64,000 bases of DNA. Source: Rhizoclosmatium globosum. Its lineage: Eukaryota; Chytridiomycota; Chytridiomycetes; Chytridiales; Chytriomycetaceae. Position 1 is the stretch's first letter; the number at the start of each line of letters is the position of its first letter. The stretch is from positions 1-64,000 of the forward strand of contig MCGO01000160.1 in assembly GCA_002104985.1 (NCBI GenBank), written 5' to 3'. Below the pieces are notes generated by a model. The model had not been told where the DNA came from, made no database searches, and saw only the letters and a list, made by a program, of their open reading frames with translations. The translations under genes and the position numbers were made by a program. Below, piece after piece: positions 30,543-41,081 of the stretch.

Positions 30543-33500
30543 CTACTCATGACTTATTAAGGATGGCCCAGAGGCGAGCTCCTCTCGGGCCCTTTTTGGT
30601 GGTGGTTGGTGCTGTTCCTCAACACCTTCCTCCTGTGTGTAGTATCTTGCTTCACTGTCCTCTGAAATGTCAGTGTCGTCTGTGTCCCACCACAGGTTGG
30701 CACCTTCCCAGTCTTCTGTGTCCTGTTGATCTGTTTCACTGTCCTTTGTTATTGTGTCAGGGTTATAGCAGAATTCCTCTTCCCTTGCGTATTGGTCCAT
30801 GTACGTTGCAAGTGTGTTATTATTCCCGGTGGGATTTTCCTTATTCCCATATTTTGTACTTCTGCAATGTGCTTGTGTGCAGGTTGTTCTATCCATGCCA
30901 GAAAGGTTTTGGCCTTGTTGATCACAGTTAGAGTTTCTCTGTAATTTCCTTCAAGCATGATATTGTTTGTGCATAGGGCCTAAGGTGCCAATTGTGATGG
31001 TGTTTGTCTCACCAGCTGCTGTTCTAACCTTGGCCTTGAGGCATTTCTGTGTGTTGTATTTCCATGCTGAGTATTTGTAAGGAAGCTTGATGCGCTTATG
31101 TGACTGCATAACTGCTTTTGAGCTTACTGAGTCATATGCCTTGGCAATGTTATTGAGTAGTATATATGCTTCTCTGTTTGTCTCAACACTTGTGTCAATA
31201 ACTGCTTGTATAATGTGGAGTACAGGATCTGTTGATTCTCCCGGGAGTGCAGAGAAGTTTTGCCCTTTCAGGACATTGTTTTCTTGAAGGATTGGTTTAA
31301 GTCTAAGGTATATTATCATCTCGTGAAGCTTGTATGCTGTCTCTAAAAGGGCAATTGGTCTTGTTTTCTTGATGTCAGCTCCCCAGTCTTCACTCTTTGG
31401 GATTGGGTTGATAATACTTAACAGCCATTGATCAGGTGAGTCAGCATAGTCAATGCACATTTGTATTACAATTGTGAGAGTTTGGATGCAGATTTGGCCT
31501 CCATAAAGAAACAATTCCCTTTGAATTTTGCTGTCTCCTGGTGCTTTGTTTGCTCCCATTGATTTACGGCCCTCCATGACTTCTGCCTCCGTTATTGGGT
31601 CGTCTATGGTGAGGAAGATCTCTGAGTCAATTTCAGGCCTTGGTTTGTATTCCTCTGCAAATATTGAGTCACTGCTGAATTCATTATCAGGTCTTGCCTT
31701 AAACCACATTTCAACCTCTCTTGCAGTTTCAGCAAGAACTTTTTCTGGTTCATGTTCAATATAGGATTTACCATTCTCATCTTTCATTTGGATTTTGTTT
31801 AGCCCGACATTGCTATTTCTGTTGAGCATGCTGTTCATATATTTTCCTTGGTTTTCTTTGCAGTTGTGACCACGTTTGTCGGTGTTGTGTTTAATGTTGG
31901 CTTCTGTGATCTCCTTTTGTTTGTCTTCCATCAACTTCTTTGCTGAGTCTCTTTCTTTTGTGAGCCATTCAATTCTTTTCTGTTTTAGTTCATTTTTTGT
32001 CAGGATGTTGCTTCCCATTCTAGGTGGGTCTGTGCTGTATTTGTGTTTGGCCATTTGGTATTGTAGTATCAGCAATTTGTTTTGCCGCTCCGTGATCCTA
32101 CCAGTGAGGTTTGATGGCTGTTTTGCTTCTTTGAGGCACTCTTCTAGACGGCTGTATAGTTTGATATAATTATTACAGACAATTTCTTCTGCCCGTTTCC
32201 CCCCAACTGTCTTTGTTGGAATCAGGGCTTTAGCTGTTTCTAGTATTGTACTTTCAAGGTCAGTGATGATGTTTGTCAGTTCTTTCATGACAACTTCTTT
32301 TGTTTTCAGATCACATAGTCTCTCGTTTGTGGCTGGAGGTGAACAACCCATTGCTGCTGCGTTTTCACTGTGTTCTCGAATGAGTTGTGGATTGTTTTGT
32401 TGCATAGGGTATTTTGTCTGAAGATGTTGTGCTCTTGGGAGTATGTTCAGGGCTTCTAGGGCCTCAGAGGTGAGTTTCCCATAGTTTTCCCAGAGTTCTT
32501 TGGTCATTGCCTCAAGGTTGAGGATCTTTCGTTTTGGACACGCATATTCTGAGCCAGTCTGGAACAGGTCTTGAGTTATTAGGCATGCTATTACAGGTAC
32601 ATGGTCAGATATTTGGTATTCATACCACTCTGTTACGCTGTCGCAGTGTGTGATTTTTTTGGTGAGTGCACTGTTGATCCATATGCTGTCTATTCGACTG
32701 GCTTGCACTGTTTTGTTGTTGTGTTTTGTGAATTTTGTGAACTGTTGGGTGTCACCATTTACTAATCTGAATGCATCTTCATGCCCTGTCTTTGACAGCA
32801 TGTCAAGTATGCTGTTTCTTTTGGGAGGTCTTTGGTGTGTTCTCAGGGACATTGCATCTATTGAGTGTTTTGCTTCGTTGCTATATCCCATATAGATTCC
32901 GCTGGTGCCATCCGTTTCATCTTGTTGCATTGTGCTCATCAGCCAGGTCTTGTACTCCATTGTATTGTTACGAGTGTCATCAGTTGGCCAGTAGAAGTTG
33001 GTTATTCTTAATTTTCCTTGTTTGAAAGCAAGATTCAGTGATATAAGTTGCGAGCCAACTCTCTCAATCTGGATTACATGTTTGTTCCATGTAGGTGCAA
33101 TTAGGATGCCTACTTCACCAGAGTAGTCTTCTGCACTGGCCCAATATGCCTTCCCTGCGTAAAGTCCTTTTGTTGTGTTGTCCCATATATGTCTGGCATT
33201 GGACTCTTTGCACTTGGTTTCTTGAAGTGCTAGTATGTCTATCTTGTAATCTTCAACCAGTTTGGCAATCAGAACAGATTTTGCAGTGTTGAGGTGCAGG
33301 CAGTTGTATGTTGCTATTCTCAATTCTGTTTCTGTTTTGGTCTTGTTAAGAAAGTTACTTCCATTCCCATAGAAATCAAATTCGGTTGGTATATTTCCTA
33401 CGCAGGTATTGTTGATTGGGGGATTTGTGAGTTCAGTGTCATCCTTGGCTGGTGTGATTCCTATGTTGGTATTGATACTTATGGTGTTTGTGAGATCTGT

Positions 33501-34037
33501 GTTGTCAAATGGTATGTTGTGTTCTTGTTCTTTTTCTGTTGCTGTGTTCCTTTCTTCTTTCTCCTTCTTTTTCAATGCTCGTATTCTCCTTTTGTCCAAG
33601 GCTGCTCTTATTGCTTGCTCGGAGCCTGCAGGATGCCTATTGCTTCTTAGTGGGATTTCAATCTCGCTCTCACTGCCACTGTCATCGTCGCTGTCATTGC
33701 TCTCTATGTTTCTAGTATGCTCATTGCTTCCTTGGTTTGCCTTTTTAATTTGTTTCTGTTCTTCACTCATATTGTTTCCATAGTTGGTTTCTGGGTTCCA
33801 CTCCTCAGCTTTCCTTTTATTGCTGGGGTTGTTGTGTTTATTGTTTGACTTCTCCCCTACCATAATCTTCTTGGGTTTGTTCTCTATGTCATCATCTTCT
33901 CTAGCTGTTTTGTTTTGGGGACATGAAGTTGTGGTGTTAAGTGAATTTTTATTTTGATATGTATAAGTAGATATATTGTTGTCTCCTTCTTTTTCTTGGT
34001 CAATAAAAATAGTTGGAATTGGGGCCGACATTACCAA
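30543..34037 (-). pseudogene. LINE Y ORF2: APE endonuclease and truncated reverse transcriptase
   Basis: An N-terminal charged linker is followed by an apurinic-type endonuclease (ELRIATYNCLHLNTAKSVLI, DILALQETK, then DSIWINSAL and ISDHVPVIACL). RT fingers/palm follow (KSMGANKAPGDS, KKTRPIALLETAYKLHE, GQNFSALPGESTDP). RT motif A reads ILLNNIAKAYDSV: the metal-binding Asp is Asn (AAC). The frame stops at 30951 before motif C (xxDD), and a C-terminal piece (MDRTTCTQAHC...PPPKRAREEL, 30896-30543) resumes, so RT motifs B-E are deleted. In intact relatives ORF2 nicks target DNA and copies the RNA. This copy cannot. Confidence 0.82.
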
Positions 34038-34671
34038 TGGGTTCGGGGCAATTTCAGCCCAGGGTGGTGTTTTCTACAGTATTCTATATTAGATTCATAT
34101 CTGCACCAGCTCTTCTTACCACCATCCTGTCTCATTCTTTTGTTCCTTGGGAGTCCTTGTCTATAGTTGAGCGACTGCTGGACTTGTTCTTGATGATGGC
34201 AGCGGTAGCTGGGGCTTGTTTTGGGGTGGTCTTGTTTTCATGATCAGCAGTGTTGATTACCTCCGTGGCCTTCTTATTGAAGATTTCATCATATGTCCCT
34301 CCAGGTTAGATTCCCTCTGTGACATGTTTCTTGATGGATTGAATTGCATTTTCAAGTGTCTGATTGACCAATACCATGGAATGTTGTTGAAGTCTTTCCA
34401 TGTGACCCTTTAAATGATGCAAGGCCAATTCTGACAATATCTGCTGCACACCATCTCCATTAATGGTTTCTACCAATAGTTACCTGGCATCATCCCTGGC
34501 AAAATTCAGAGCTTGAAGACTGGCATCCCGAATAGCCTGTTTGAGCATGTTGTTCAAGGCACCTCCATTCTGTATATCAGATTGGATGTATGTGTTGATT
34601 ACTTCTGCCACTGAGGGTGTAGATGGAGCAGAGGGTGTTGCAGGCATTGAAGGGGTTTTAAAGGTAATCCC

Positions 34672-35820
34672 TCACTTGTTGCTGGCAGTCGGTTGGGCGT
34701 GAGCAGGTTTAACCAAAGTTGTTCTGTTTCCACAAAGAATGTGTGGCAGGGTCCATTTGCACTTTGTGATGGCCTCCTTGACTCCTTCTTCAAAGAGTTT
34801 TGGGTCATTTGATTGACCAAGGCGCATAACCTCGTTCTTGCACCATTTCATGGCCTCATCACTGATGTGCTGGTCCATGGCCTTGAACTTAATCCACCAG
34901 TTGGCTTTACGAGATGCTTCTACTGGGCAGAAATCAGTTTGGTGGTTTCCAGTGCATCCCAAGCACTCTGGGAGGATCTCCCATATGTCTCCTTGTTGTT
35001 TCCAGAAAGGTGCAATAGGTTTGTTGAGGAAGCAATGTTGCACAGCTTTTTGTAGCTCATCGGCATCGGTGAACGTGATGAGCAAGTCCTTGTGTTTTTC
35101 AGCTACATGAGAGGGGAAGTGGAATCTGTTTCCAATTTTAGTTATATTGGGGATGGAGGTATTGAGGCTGTACCTTGGGCGCAATACTTTTCCCTTGAGA
35201 TTCCCAAGTTGGGGGATAATTTCCTGGATGGTCAGGTGGTGTAGAATGCCTTTGACCACTGCAAGTCTTGGTTGTTTGAAGGCTTCTCTGACAGAGTGTT
35301 CACCCTCAGAAATGTAAGCAGCATTCTGATTGTGGACAAAGTATGGGACGTTGTCTTCCAGGGATCTCTTTTGTTCACTTGATGAACATTGTACAAGGAT
35401 TCGGCGACCAGTCCAGGGGGTTTTCTTGTTTGGAAGGCAGAGGATTGATAAGAACACTCCACCTTTTGTTTGAATGACTTTTCCACATTCGGCAGCAAGT
35501 TGGTTGTCCCGGAGCCTGTTGGTGTTATCCACATTGATGTATTGGAGTTGGTATTGCACTTGACCGTCAAATTGTAAAGCAAATGCGTCAACTCCACCAA
35601 TCTCGAGCTGTGCAAGTATGTCCCAGTGTGCTCGGGAGGTTTTGAACACTACTCCGTCTTGGGTGGTGTGGATGTCACAAGCTGCCACTTCCTTGGTATT
35701 GAGTAGTTCCCGGAGTACCGCAGCCTTGTCGTTCTTGTAGAAGGTTACTTGGTTGCATTCTCTCTCAAGAGCCTTGAGGTTGTCGAGAGTGACAAGTGCA
35801 GTGATGTTGGTAATGTTCAT
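34672..35820 (-). CDS. LINE Y ORF1 protein with zinc knuckle
   Basis: ATG 35820 (MNITNITALVTLDNLKALER), 382 residues, uninterrupted. Residues ~165-270 resemble an RRM-like RNA-binding fold. A CX2CX3HX4C zinc knuckle (CLGCTGNHQTDFC) lies near residue 290. The same unusual spacing occurs in LINE X ORF1, suggesting related families. ORF1 proteins bind element RNA and are needed for retrotransposition. It is intact although ORF2 of the same copy is not. A spacer of 635 bp separates it from ORF2; a further frame (34820-34599) overlaps its 3' end. Confidence 0.75.
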   Translation of the reverse strand: MNITNITALVTLDNLKALERECNQVTFYKNDKAAVLRELLNTKEVAACDIHTTQDGVVFKTSRAHWDILAQLEIGGVDAFALQFDGQVQYQLQYINVDNTNRLRDNQLAAECGKVIQTKGGVFLSILCLPNKKTPWTGRRILVQCSSSEQKRSLEDNVPYFVHNQNAAYISEGEHSVREAFKQPRLAVVKGILHHLTIQEIIPQLGNLKGKVLRPRYSLNTSIPNITKIGNRFHFPSHVAEKHKDLLITFTDADELQKAVQHCFLNKPIAPFWKQQGDIWEILPECLGCTGNHQTDFCPVEASRKANWWIKFKAMDQHISDEAMKWCKNEVMRLGQSNDPKLFEEGVKEAITKCKWTLPHILCGNRTTLVKPAHAQPTASNK

Positions 35821-36764
35821 TTTAGTTTCTGAATGGTTTTGTTTTGTGTAAAAAGATGCTGCTTAGTTTTTGGGGGCTGAAGGCTAACATGAAATTGATG
35901 TTCAGGCTCTTGTTTCAACTGCTTGTGCTTGGGTTGCTTAACTGTTTGGGCATTTGGTCTTTTTGCTTTTTGGGAGTTGGGTATGGTTGCTAATTTCTTT
36001 TGGTTAGTTGGATGAGATCTTGAGCTCATTAATTTGTTTAAATGGTTGTATGGATGGTTTTTTATTTGGATTGTTGGTTTCATTGTATTGGGTGTGAATA
36101 AGAAGACTGGTTATGCTGTACCAGCACACCAGGTTGGGGGGCTCTGTGCATATTGCAAGCAGTGCCTGGGTCCATGTTTTAGACCCAGCTCCCCAGTGAC
36201 TACCACAGTGAGTGATATCACCAACAGCTCCATAATTGTGCCAGTCTCTCCGTCGCAGGCTCCGTGTCGGCATTCGCGGCTTTCGATGGCTTTGCAGTTG
36301 CTGCGAGGTTGTCGAAGGCCGGGTGTGCGGTGGTGGTGGGGACGGCAGAGGCGGGAGTCGGTCCGGTAGTGTCCTGTTTTGACAAGGGGGTCCGGTACCC
36401 CTTGCCTTCCACCCTGTTCCATAGCCGCCCGTCCCGCCGGACCCTCCTGTCCCGCTCGTCCGGCCTGTCCAGCTCCTGTGGGACGTTCCCGTCCCTCGCC
36501 GTGTTTTGATTGCTCTCCTTCGCCTCCGTTGCTGCTGCGTATTGTCTTGTTGAGGGTTTGGCGGTTATTGTTGCTGCGTGTTTTCTGTTGCACCGGCCTG
36601 TCTCCCTCGCCCCTCTCGCTCCCTCGTCCCTTTAACTCCTCGGCTCCCGCACGCCCCCGCTCTAGGGCCTCAATTGCCACGGCAGGCGTGCGGAAGCCTC
36701 GCGGCGTCGTTTGCGTCTGCATGGTGTTGTTGGCGGGGTGTCGCGTTTTTCGAGAAGTTTTTCC
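35821..36764 (-). other. LINE Y 5' region
   Basis: GC-rich 5' leader of Y on the minus strand (especially 36240-36700). Open frames here are long because of high GC and low complexity; I see no conserved protein. It probably contains the internal promoter, by analogy with other LINEs. Confidence 0.5.
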
Positions 36765-38043
36765 CCTCTCCACCTATAAAGAAGACCTCAAGATTTGCGG
36801 AACGTGGTTCAGACCAAAAAAGCATCCCCTCTGTGCTGAAGACTTCATGCCAACCACCAAGTGCGGCGTCGACAGCAAATTCATCAGCAACGACCGTGTT
36901 CTCCTACTCCATTGCTCTGCTCTGCAGGCCAAGGCCATGAATGGTGTCACCAGCCAAACTACAAACAAGGGCCCTCAACAACATGGAGCAGTGGGTTTTG
37001 TTGTCAACAGAGGGTACGAGGAACACAAGGATTGTTAACACCATGAAACGGAGGATTGTGATCTGTTCCAGGAACAAGTGGAAGGGCTCTGCCACTGGGC
37101 ACAAGGGATACACTTCAACTACCTCAGCAAAAAAGAAGTAGAGTTGGCCTTCTTCAAAATGGCAGCGGACAAAGGAAAGACTCTAGGGACATGGATCAAA
37201 AACAGGAACAAGTATGTTGTCCTGAATATGAGGGGAATGAAGGGATGGGTGCCAGAACTGAGGGAGTACCAGAGACTCTGGGACATTGGTTCAATCCCAA
37301 GGTCCCAACCAACTAACAACTACCACAACCCCCCAACAACCAACACAGCCCCAGGCGCCATGACCATCGCCAAATACAAACCCCGCCACCGGGCCTCAGG
37401 CAACAACACCCAACCACAAGCAAGCAAGACCACAACCAATCCAAACAGCAACATGGAGACTATGCTCCAGACCATCCTGGCCAGATTGCAACCACTGGAG
37501 ACACTGTCAACCCAAGCCACTGCACTGGCTAACCTAACTAACACCCTCAGCTCCAAGATCACCCACATGGAATCCAGGCTCCAGCACCTTGACTACCATG
37601 TGGAAACAATGGCCTCCAGTAACAAGCGCAGCTGCAACAATGGATACCAGAGCCAAGACGACATGGAAAGCTGCCCTCACAAGAAGGCTGCCAGCCACTC
37701 CGACCAATCCAACTGTGCCAATCATGAACCTATTGTCGTCTCATCCCCCAACAAGTGTAACAACCAAGACGAGGAAATCCTTGACGATGCCAACGACGAA
37801 CTGCTTAACAAACCAAACAAGTCATCCATGGATGAGAATGCTGAGGGCCCAGTAACCAAACCAAGACCCCCCCTGCGAAGCATGTGTGATACACCAAAAA
37901 CTGGAAGAAGGGAGAGTGGGAGTGAAATGGAAACAACATATTCAAATAAAAACAAAATATTTATTGACAAACCTATTCCAAACTATAACAAGAGAGGAAA
38001 TGCTAGAAAAGAACAAAGAAAACTTTGCAAAAGAGGAGGATAA
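36765..38043 (+). pseudogene. ORF1 3' part of LINE X2
   Basis: Continues X2 ORF1 after Y: KICGTWFRPKKHPLCAEDF..., then KKEVELAFFKMAADKGKTLG, a predicted coiled coil (LARLQPLETLSTQATALANL) and an acidic/basic tail to 38043. The zinc-knuckle region at ~37035 is shortened relative to X1 (stop TAA at 37036-37038). The long open stretch 37078-38043 is the best copy of this half in the window. Confidence 0.6.
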
Positions 38044-38102
38044 AAGTAAGGAGGCATCAACCAAAAAAAGAAAGAGGATCCTCAACAACAAAGAAGAGGA
38101 AT

Positions 38103-38497
38103 GGAATATTCCGAGACTTTTTTGTCCAGACAAAATGGAGATCCCACCTAAAACAGGCCAGACAAAAAGGAGACGACAGGTAACCCTAGTGTCACACGAG
38201 ACTATTGTCCTGTGCCAGTGATTCGAACTGAAGCCGTTTCCCTTACACTTCCACCTCCACCGTACTACACCACTGAGCTACCGAGTCGGTTGAAGGCACT
38301 GGAGTACTGCGTAAATACAAAAGTGAGGATAGAGTACATAATAAACTGTCAACATCACCACCCATTGTCTAAAAGGGGGGGCCTCGAGGGGGGTTTTTAG
38401 GGGGAAGGAAGGGGGGGGCTTGTCCCCCCCCTCCCCCCTAATAATAGTGGTGGCCGGGAGGGGTAAAATTTTTCCTAGTCCAGACAAAAAAGATAGA
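38103..38497 (-). repeat. Insertion in X2 with tRNA-like internal promoter boxes; possible SINE
   Basis: Absent from X1 at the matching position (~13408). Flanks share GAATG, a possible 5-bp duplication. On the minus strand, TAGCTCAGTGG (~38275) matches a pol III A box and AGTTCGAATC (~38225) a B box, about 55 nt apart. The T-arm is off by one base, so a functional tRNA is unlikely. The other half (38370-38465) has long G and C runs that can form a strong hairpin. A tRNA-derived SINE or decayed tRNA gene are the main options. Confidence 0.38.
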
Positions 38498-39109
38498 ATG
38501 AAAAAGAAGAAAAGACAAGGAAGAAAGGGACGCAGATGACAACGTAGATGAAGAAGTACCTCTTAAGAAACCAACAAGGAACCAAAAAGGGAAATACACA
38601 CGACAAGAAGACCAACACACTAAAGCGGAAAAGGAGGTTGAAGAAAAGAGAAGCTAGAAATAAGAGAGAAGACAAGAAACATGAACACCACAAAAATCAA
38701 CAAGGACAGTGACATTGATAATAGTACTAACAACAAAGTCTGCGGCCAAAAAAGGAACCAGACCAAGGACGACAACGAAAAAGAACAGGATATACAAAAA
38801 ACACAGAAGACAGATGCAACAGGAAGCTTCTATGAACAAAGAAACTAAGAACTGCCACAAACCGAGTGGAACTATGTGTTGGCACATACAACACAGCCTC
38901 GCTCAAAATAGAAACAATTCAAAACACACTCACAACATACGGGATACACATACTAGGAATCCAAGAAACCAAGGCTCAAGAGACTGAAGCAGTAAAACTC
39001 TGGAAAGGACAGATATGGAAAGGAGACACAAATGGTCCAGAAACAGAAAACAATCAGAATGGTACCATAAACTTTTTAGTGACATAAACAAACCTGATTT
39101 GGACGGAAC

Positions 39110-39615
39110 AAGCAAGTTCAGCAAGGTGGAAACACTGCAACCAAACCCTTTTGTCTACCAGGAATCCCCCTCCGTCTCTCTTTCCATGTATCATTTATTG
39201 CAACAACAAAAAGTTATCCTTAAAGCAGCAAACAAACCTGTGGATATGACAAACGGCTTGCGGATTTTACAGCTGATTCCTCAGCAACAGAAAAGGAAGC
39301 AATAATCTCACATCTAGTGATTCTTGCAACAACGGCTCTGGGTGTTGGAATAAACCCATATGGAATCCGCTGAGTAGTACATTATCTTTGTCCACAATCA
39401 TTCTGTGATTTATTCCAAGAATCAGGAAGGGCGGGTAGAGATGGAATTCTAAGTGATATTAACTTCTTCAAAGAAGGGCACATAAAGGTGTTTTCCTCGG
39501 ATAAAATGATATTTAAAGCTTACGTATCCAAGGATTGCATATGCTGCCAAGCAGTCATCAATTCCTACTTTGTAGGTGGGAAATTACGCAATAATACTAT
39601 GTTTAGGAAGGCTTA
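39110..39615 (+). pseudogene. RecQ-like helicase remnant, 3' part
   Basis: Reads helicase motif V (LATTALGVGINPYGIR, ~39330-39370) and motif VI (FQESGRAGRDGIL, ~39415-39450), then a Cys-containing stretch (KDCICCQAVINSYFVGGK, ~39530-39580) resembling the RecQ zinc-binding subdomain. In-frame stops (for example after GIR) show decay. It continues the helicase interrupted at 28668 by X2. Confidence 0.65.
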
Positions 39616-40190
39616 GGCCAGGCTACCCATTTGAATTAGTTAGGTCCAGGTTTCCAACTCAACACTTCATCTTCAACAACACACTCAGCCAGCTTTCCCC
39701 ACTCATCTAATTCACGCTAATCAGATATCAAACAATTATTTATTTGGATTCCATTGTATTTAATCCAATTATCATTGTCTCCTTTGAATAATAGTCTGTT
39801 GTTTGAAACTGCTACCAACTATTTTGGAATAGGAGCCTCTTCTGATCAGTTATTATCTATTTTTGTTTTTGTGTTAACCATTTTATTCCATTAGTAGAGA
39901 TTTTTAAGCTTTAAGCTATCTGGGAACTGTAATTATTTGGGATATGATGTTGTTACATTCTATTCGGCTTTACTTCTGAGCCTGTTTATTTGAAAGCGCC
40001 CCATGTTGCGACTGATATAAATAAGTACAAATTAAAAATTGTGTAAAAGCTGAGGATGGTATCTTGTTCTGGGGACCTTCTAGAAAATTGCATTTTTCAA
40101 GCTGACCTTCTTTCATACACCAGCCATTAAATCAGCGGTAACAATACGCACTTTCCTTATGTCCAAATGTCCTATAGTTAGCATGCCGCA
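39607..40190 (+). repeat. ~570-bp flank repeat, copy A
   Basis: Starts AAGGCTTAGGCCAGGCTACCC and runs to the first tandem unit. It is almost identical to 43415-43980 except for a 15-bp segment and a few substitutions. No coding sequence. Each copy leads directly into 146/147-bp tandem repeats, so flank plus array start was duplicated together. Confidence 0.9.
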
Positions 40191-41081
40191 ATAAGCCATA
40201 TTTGTACTTTGACGCCTTCAAAGAGCCTTGTTTCAATATCCTGTGTTGTGGCTCAAATTTGTGCCTCAAGATTCCATACAAGCAGGAGGAAGTGCTGGCC
40301 CAAACCAACAAACTTTTTATTCATTTAGCCTGCTGCAATAAGCCATATTTGTACTTTGACGCCTTCAAAGAGCCTTGTTTCAATATCCTGTGTTGTGGCT
40401 CAAATTTGTGCCTCAAGATTCCATACCAGCAGGAGGAAGTGCTGGCCCAAACCAACAAACTTTTCATTCATTTAGCATGCTGCAATAAGCCATATTTGTA
40501 CTTTGACGCCTTCAAAGAGCCTTGTTTCAATATCCTGTGTTGTGGCACAAATTTGTGCCTCAAGATTCCATACCAGCAGGAGGAAGTGCTGGCCCAAACC
40601 AAAAACTTTTCATTCATTTAGCATGCTGCAATAAGCCATATTTGTACTTTGACGCCTTCAAAGAGCCTTGTTTCAATATCCTGTGTTGTGGTTCAAGATT
40701 CCATACCAGCAGGAGGAAGTGCTGGCCCAAACCAACGAACTTTTCATTCATTTAGCATGCTGCAATAAGCCATATTTGTACTTTGAGACCTTAAAAGAGC
40801 CTTGTTTCAATATCCTGTGTTGTGGCTCAAATTTGTGCCTCAAGATTCCATACCAGCAGGAGGAAGTGCTGGCCCAAACCAACAAACTTTTCATTCATTT
40901 AGCATGCTGCAATAAGCCATATTTGTACTTTGAGACCTTAAAAGAGCCTTGTTTCAATATCCTGTGTTGTGGCTCAAATTTGTGCCTCAAGATTCCATAC
41001 CAGCAGGAGGAAGTGCTGGCCCAAACCAACAAACTTTTCATTCATTTAGCATGCTGCAATAAGCCATCTTTGTACTTTGAC
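40191..41081 (+). repeat. 146/147-bp tandem repeat, short array (6 units)
   Basis: Six units beginning GCATGCTGCAATAAGCC and containing CCTTGTTTCAATATCCTGTG, same family as the long array. One unit lacks 15 bp (~40690). The last unit is cut at TTTGTACTTTGAC, where the foldback-like element begins. Confidence 0.95.

Larger units (their letters stand above)
30181..36764 (-). mobile_element. Non-LTR retrotransposon Y, inserted in LINE X2
   Basis: Bounded by a perfect 14-bp target duplication CCTCTCCACCTATA (30167-30180 and 36765-36778); the X1 sequence shows the unoccupied site. On the minus strand the order is GC-rich 5' region (36764-35821), ORF1 (35820-34672), ORF2 (34037-30543, internally deleted), G/C-run 3' region and a short A6 tail at 30181-30186. 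The long duplication, A-tail and APE-RT ORF2 identify a LINE. It looks full length at both ends but is dead in ORF2. Confidence 0.9.
28684..39100 (+). mobile_element. LINE-like retrotransposon X, copy X2 (split by LINE Y)
   Basis: 5' part 28684-30180, 3' part from 36765 to ~39100, separated by LINE Y. It matches X1 from the 5' leader (CACAATGCACAAAAAGACGC) to the endonuclease start (ELCVGTYNTASLKIETIQN ... ILGIQETKAQ, 38866-38980) and extends ~90 bp beyond X1's end. No reverse transcriptase follows. A T16 tract sits directly at the 5' junction (~28668). The element lies inside the RecQ-like remnant. Confidence 0.75.

Noticed and set aside
30543..30896. Independent small acidic gene
   Set aside because: It lies in line with LINE Y ORF2 after an internal deletion and best reads as its C-terminal end.
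36111..36773. 220-residue minus-strand ORF in the LINE Y 5' region
   Set aside because: GC-rich low-complexity sequence; several overlapping frames are equally open and it spans the target duplication boundary.
38207..38290. Functional tRNA gene
   Set aside because: A and B boxes are present, but the T-arm is shifted and no acceptor stem pairs properly.
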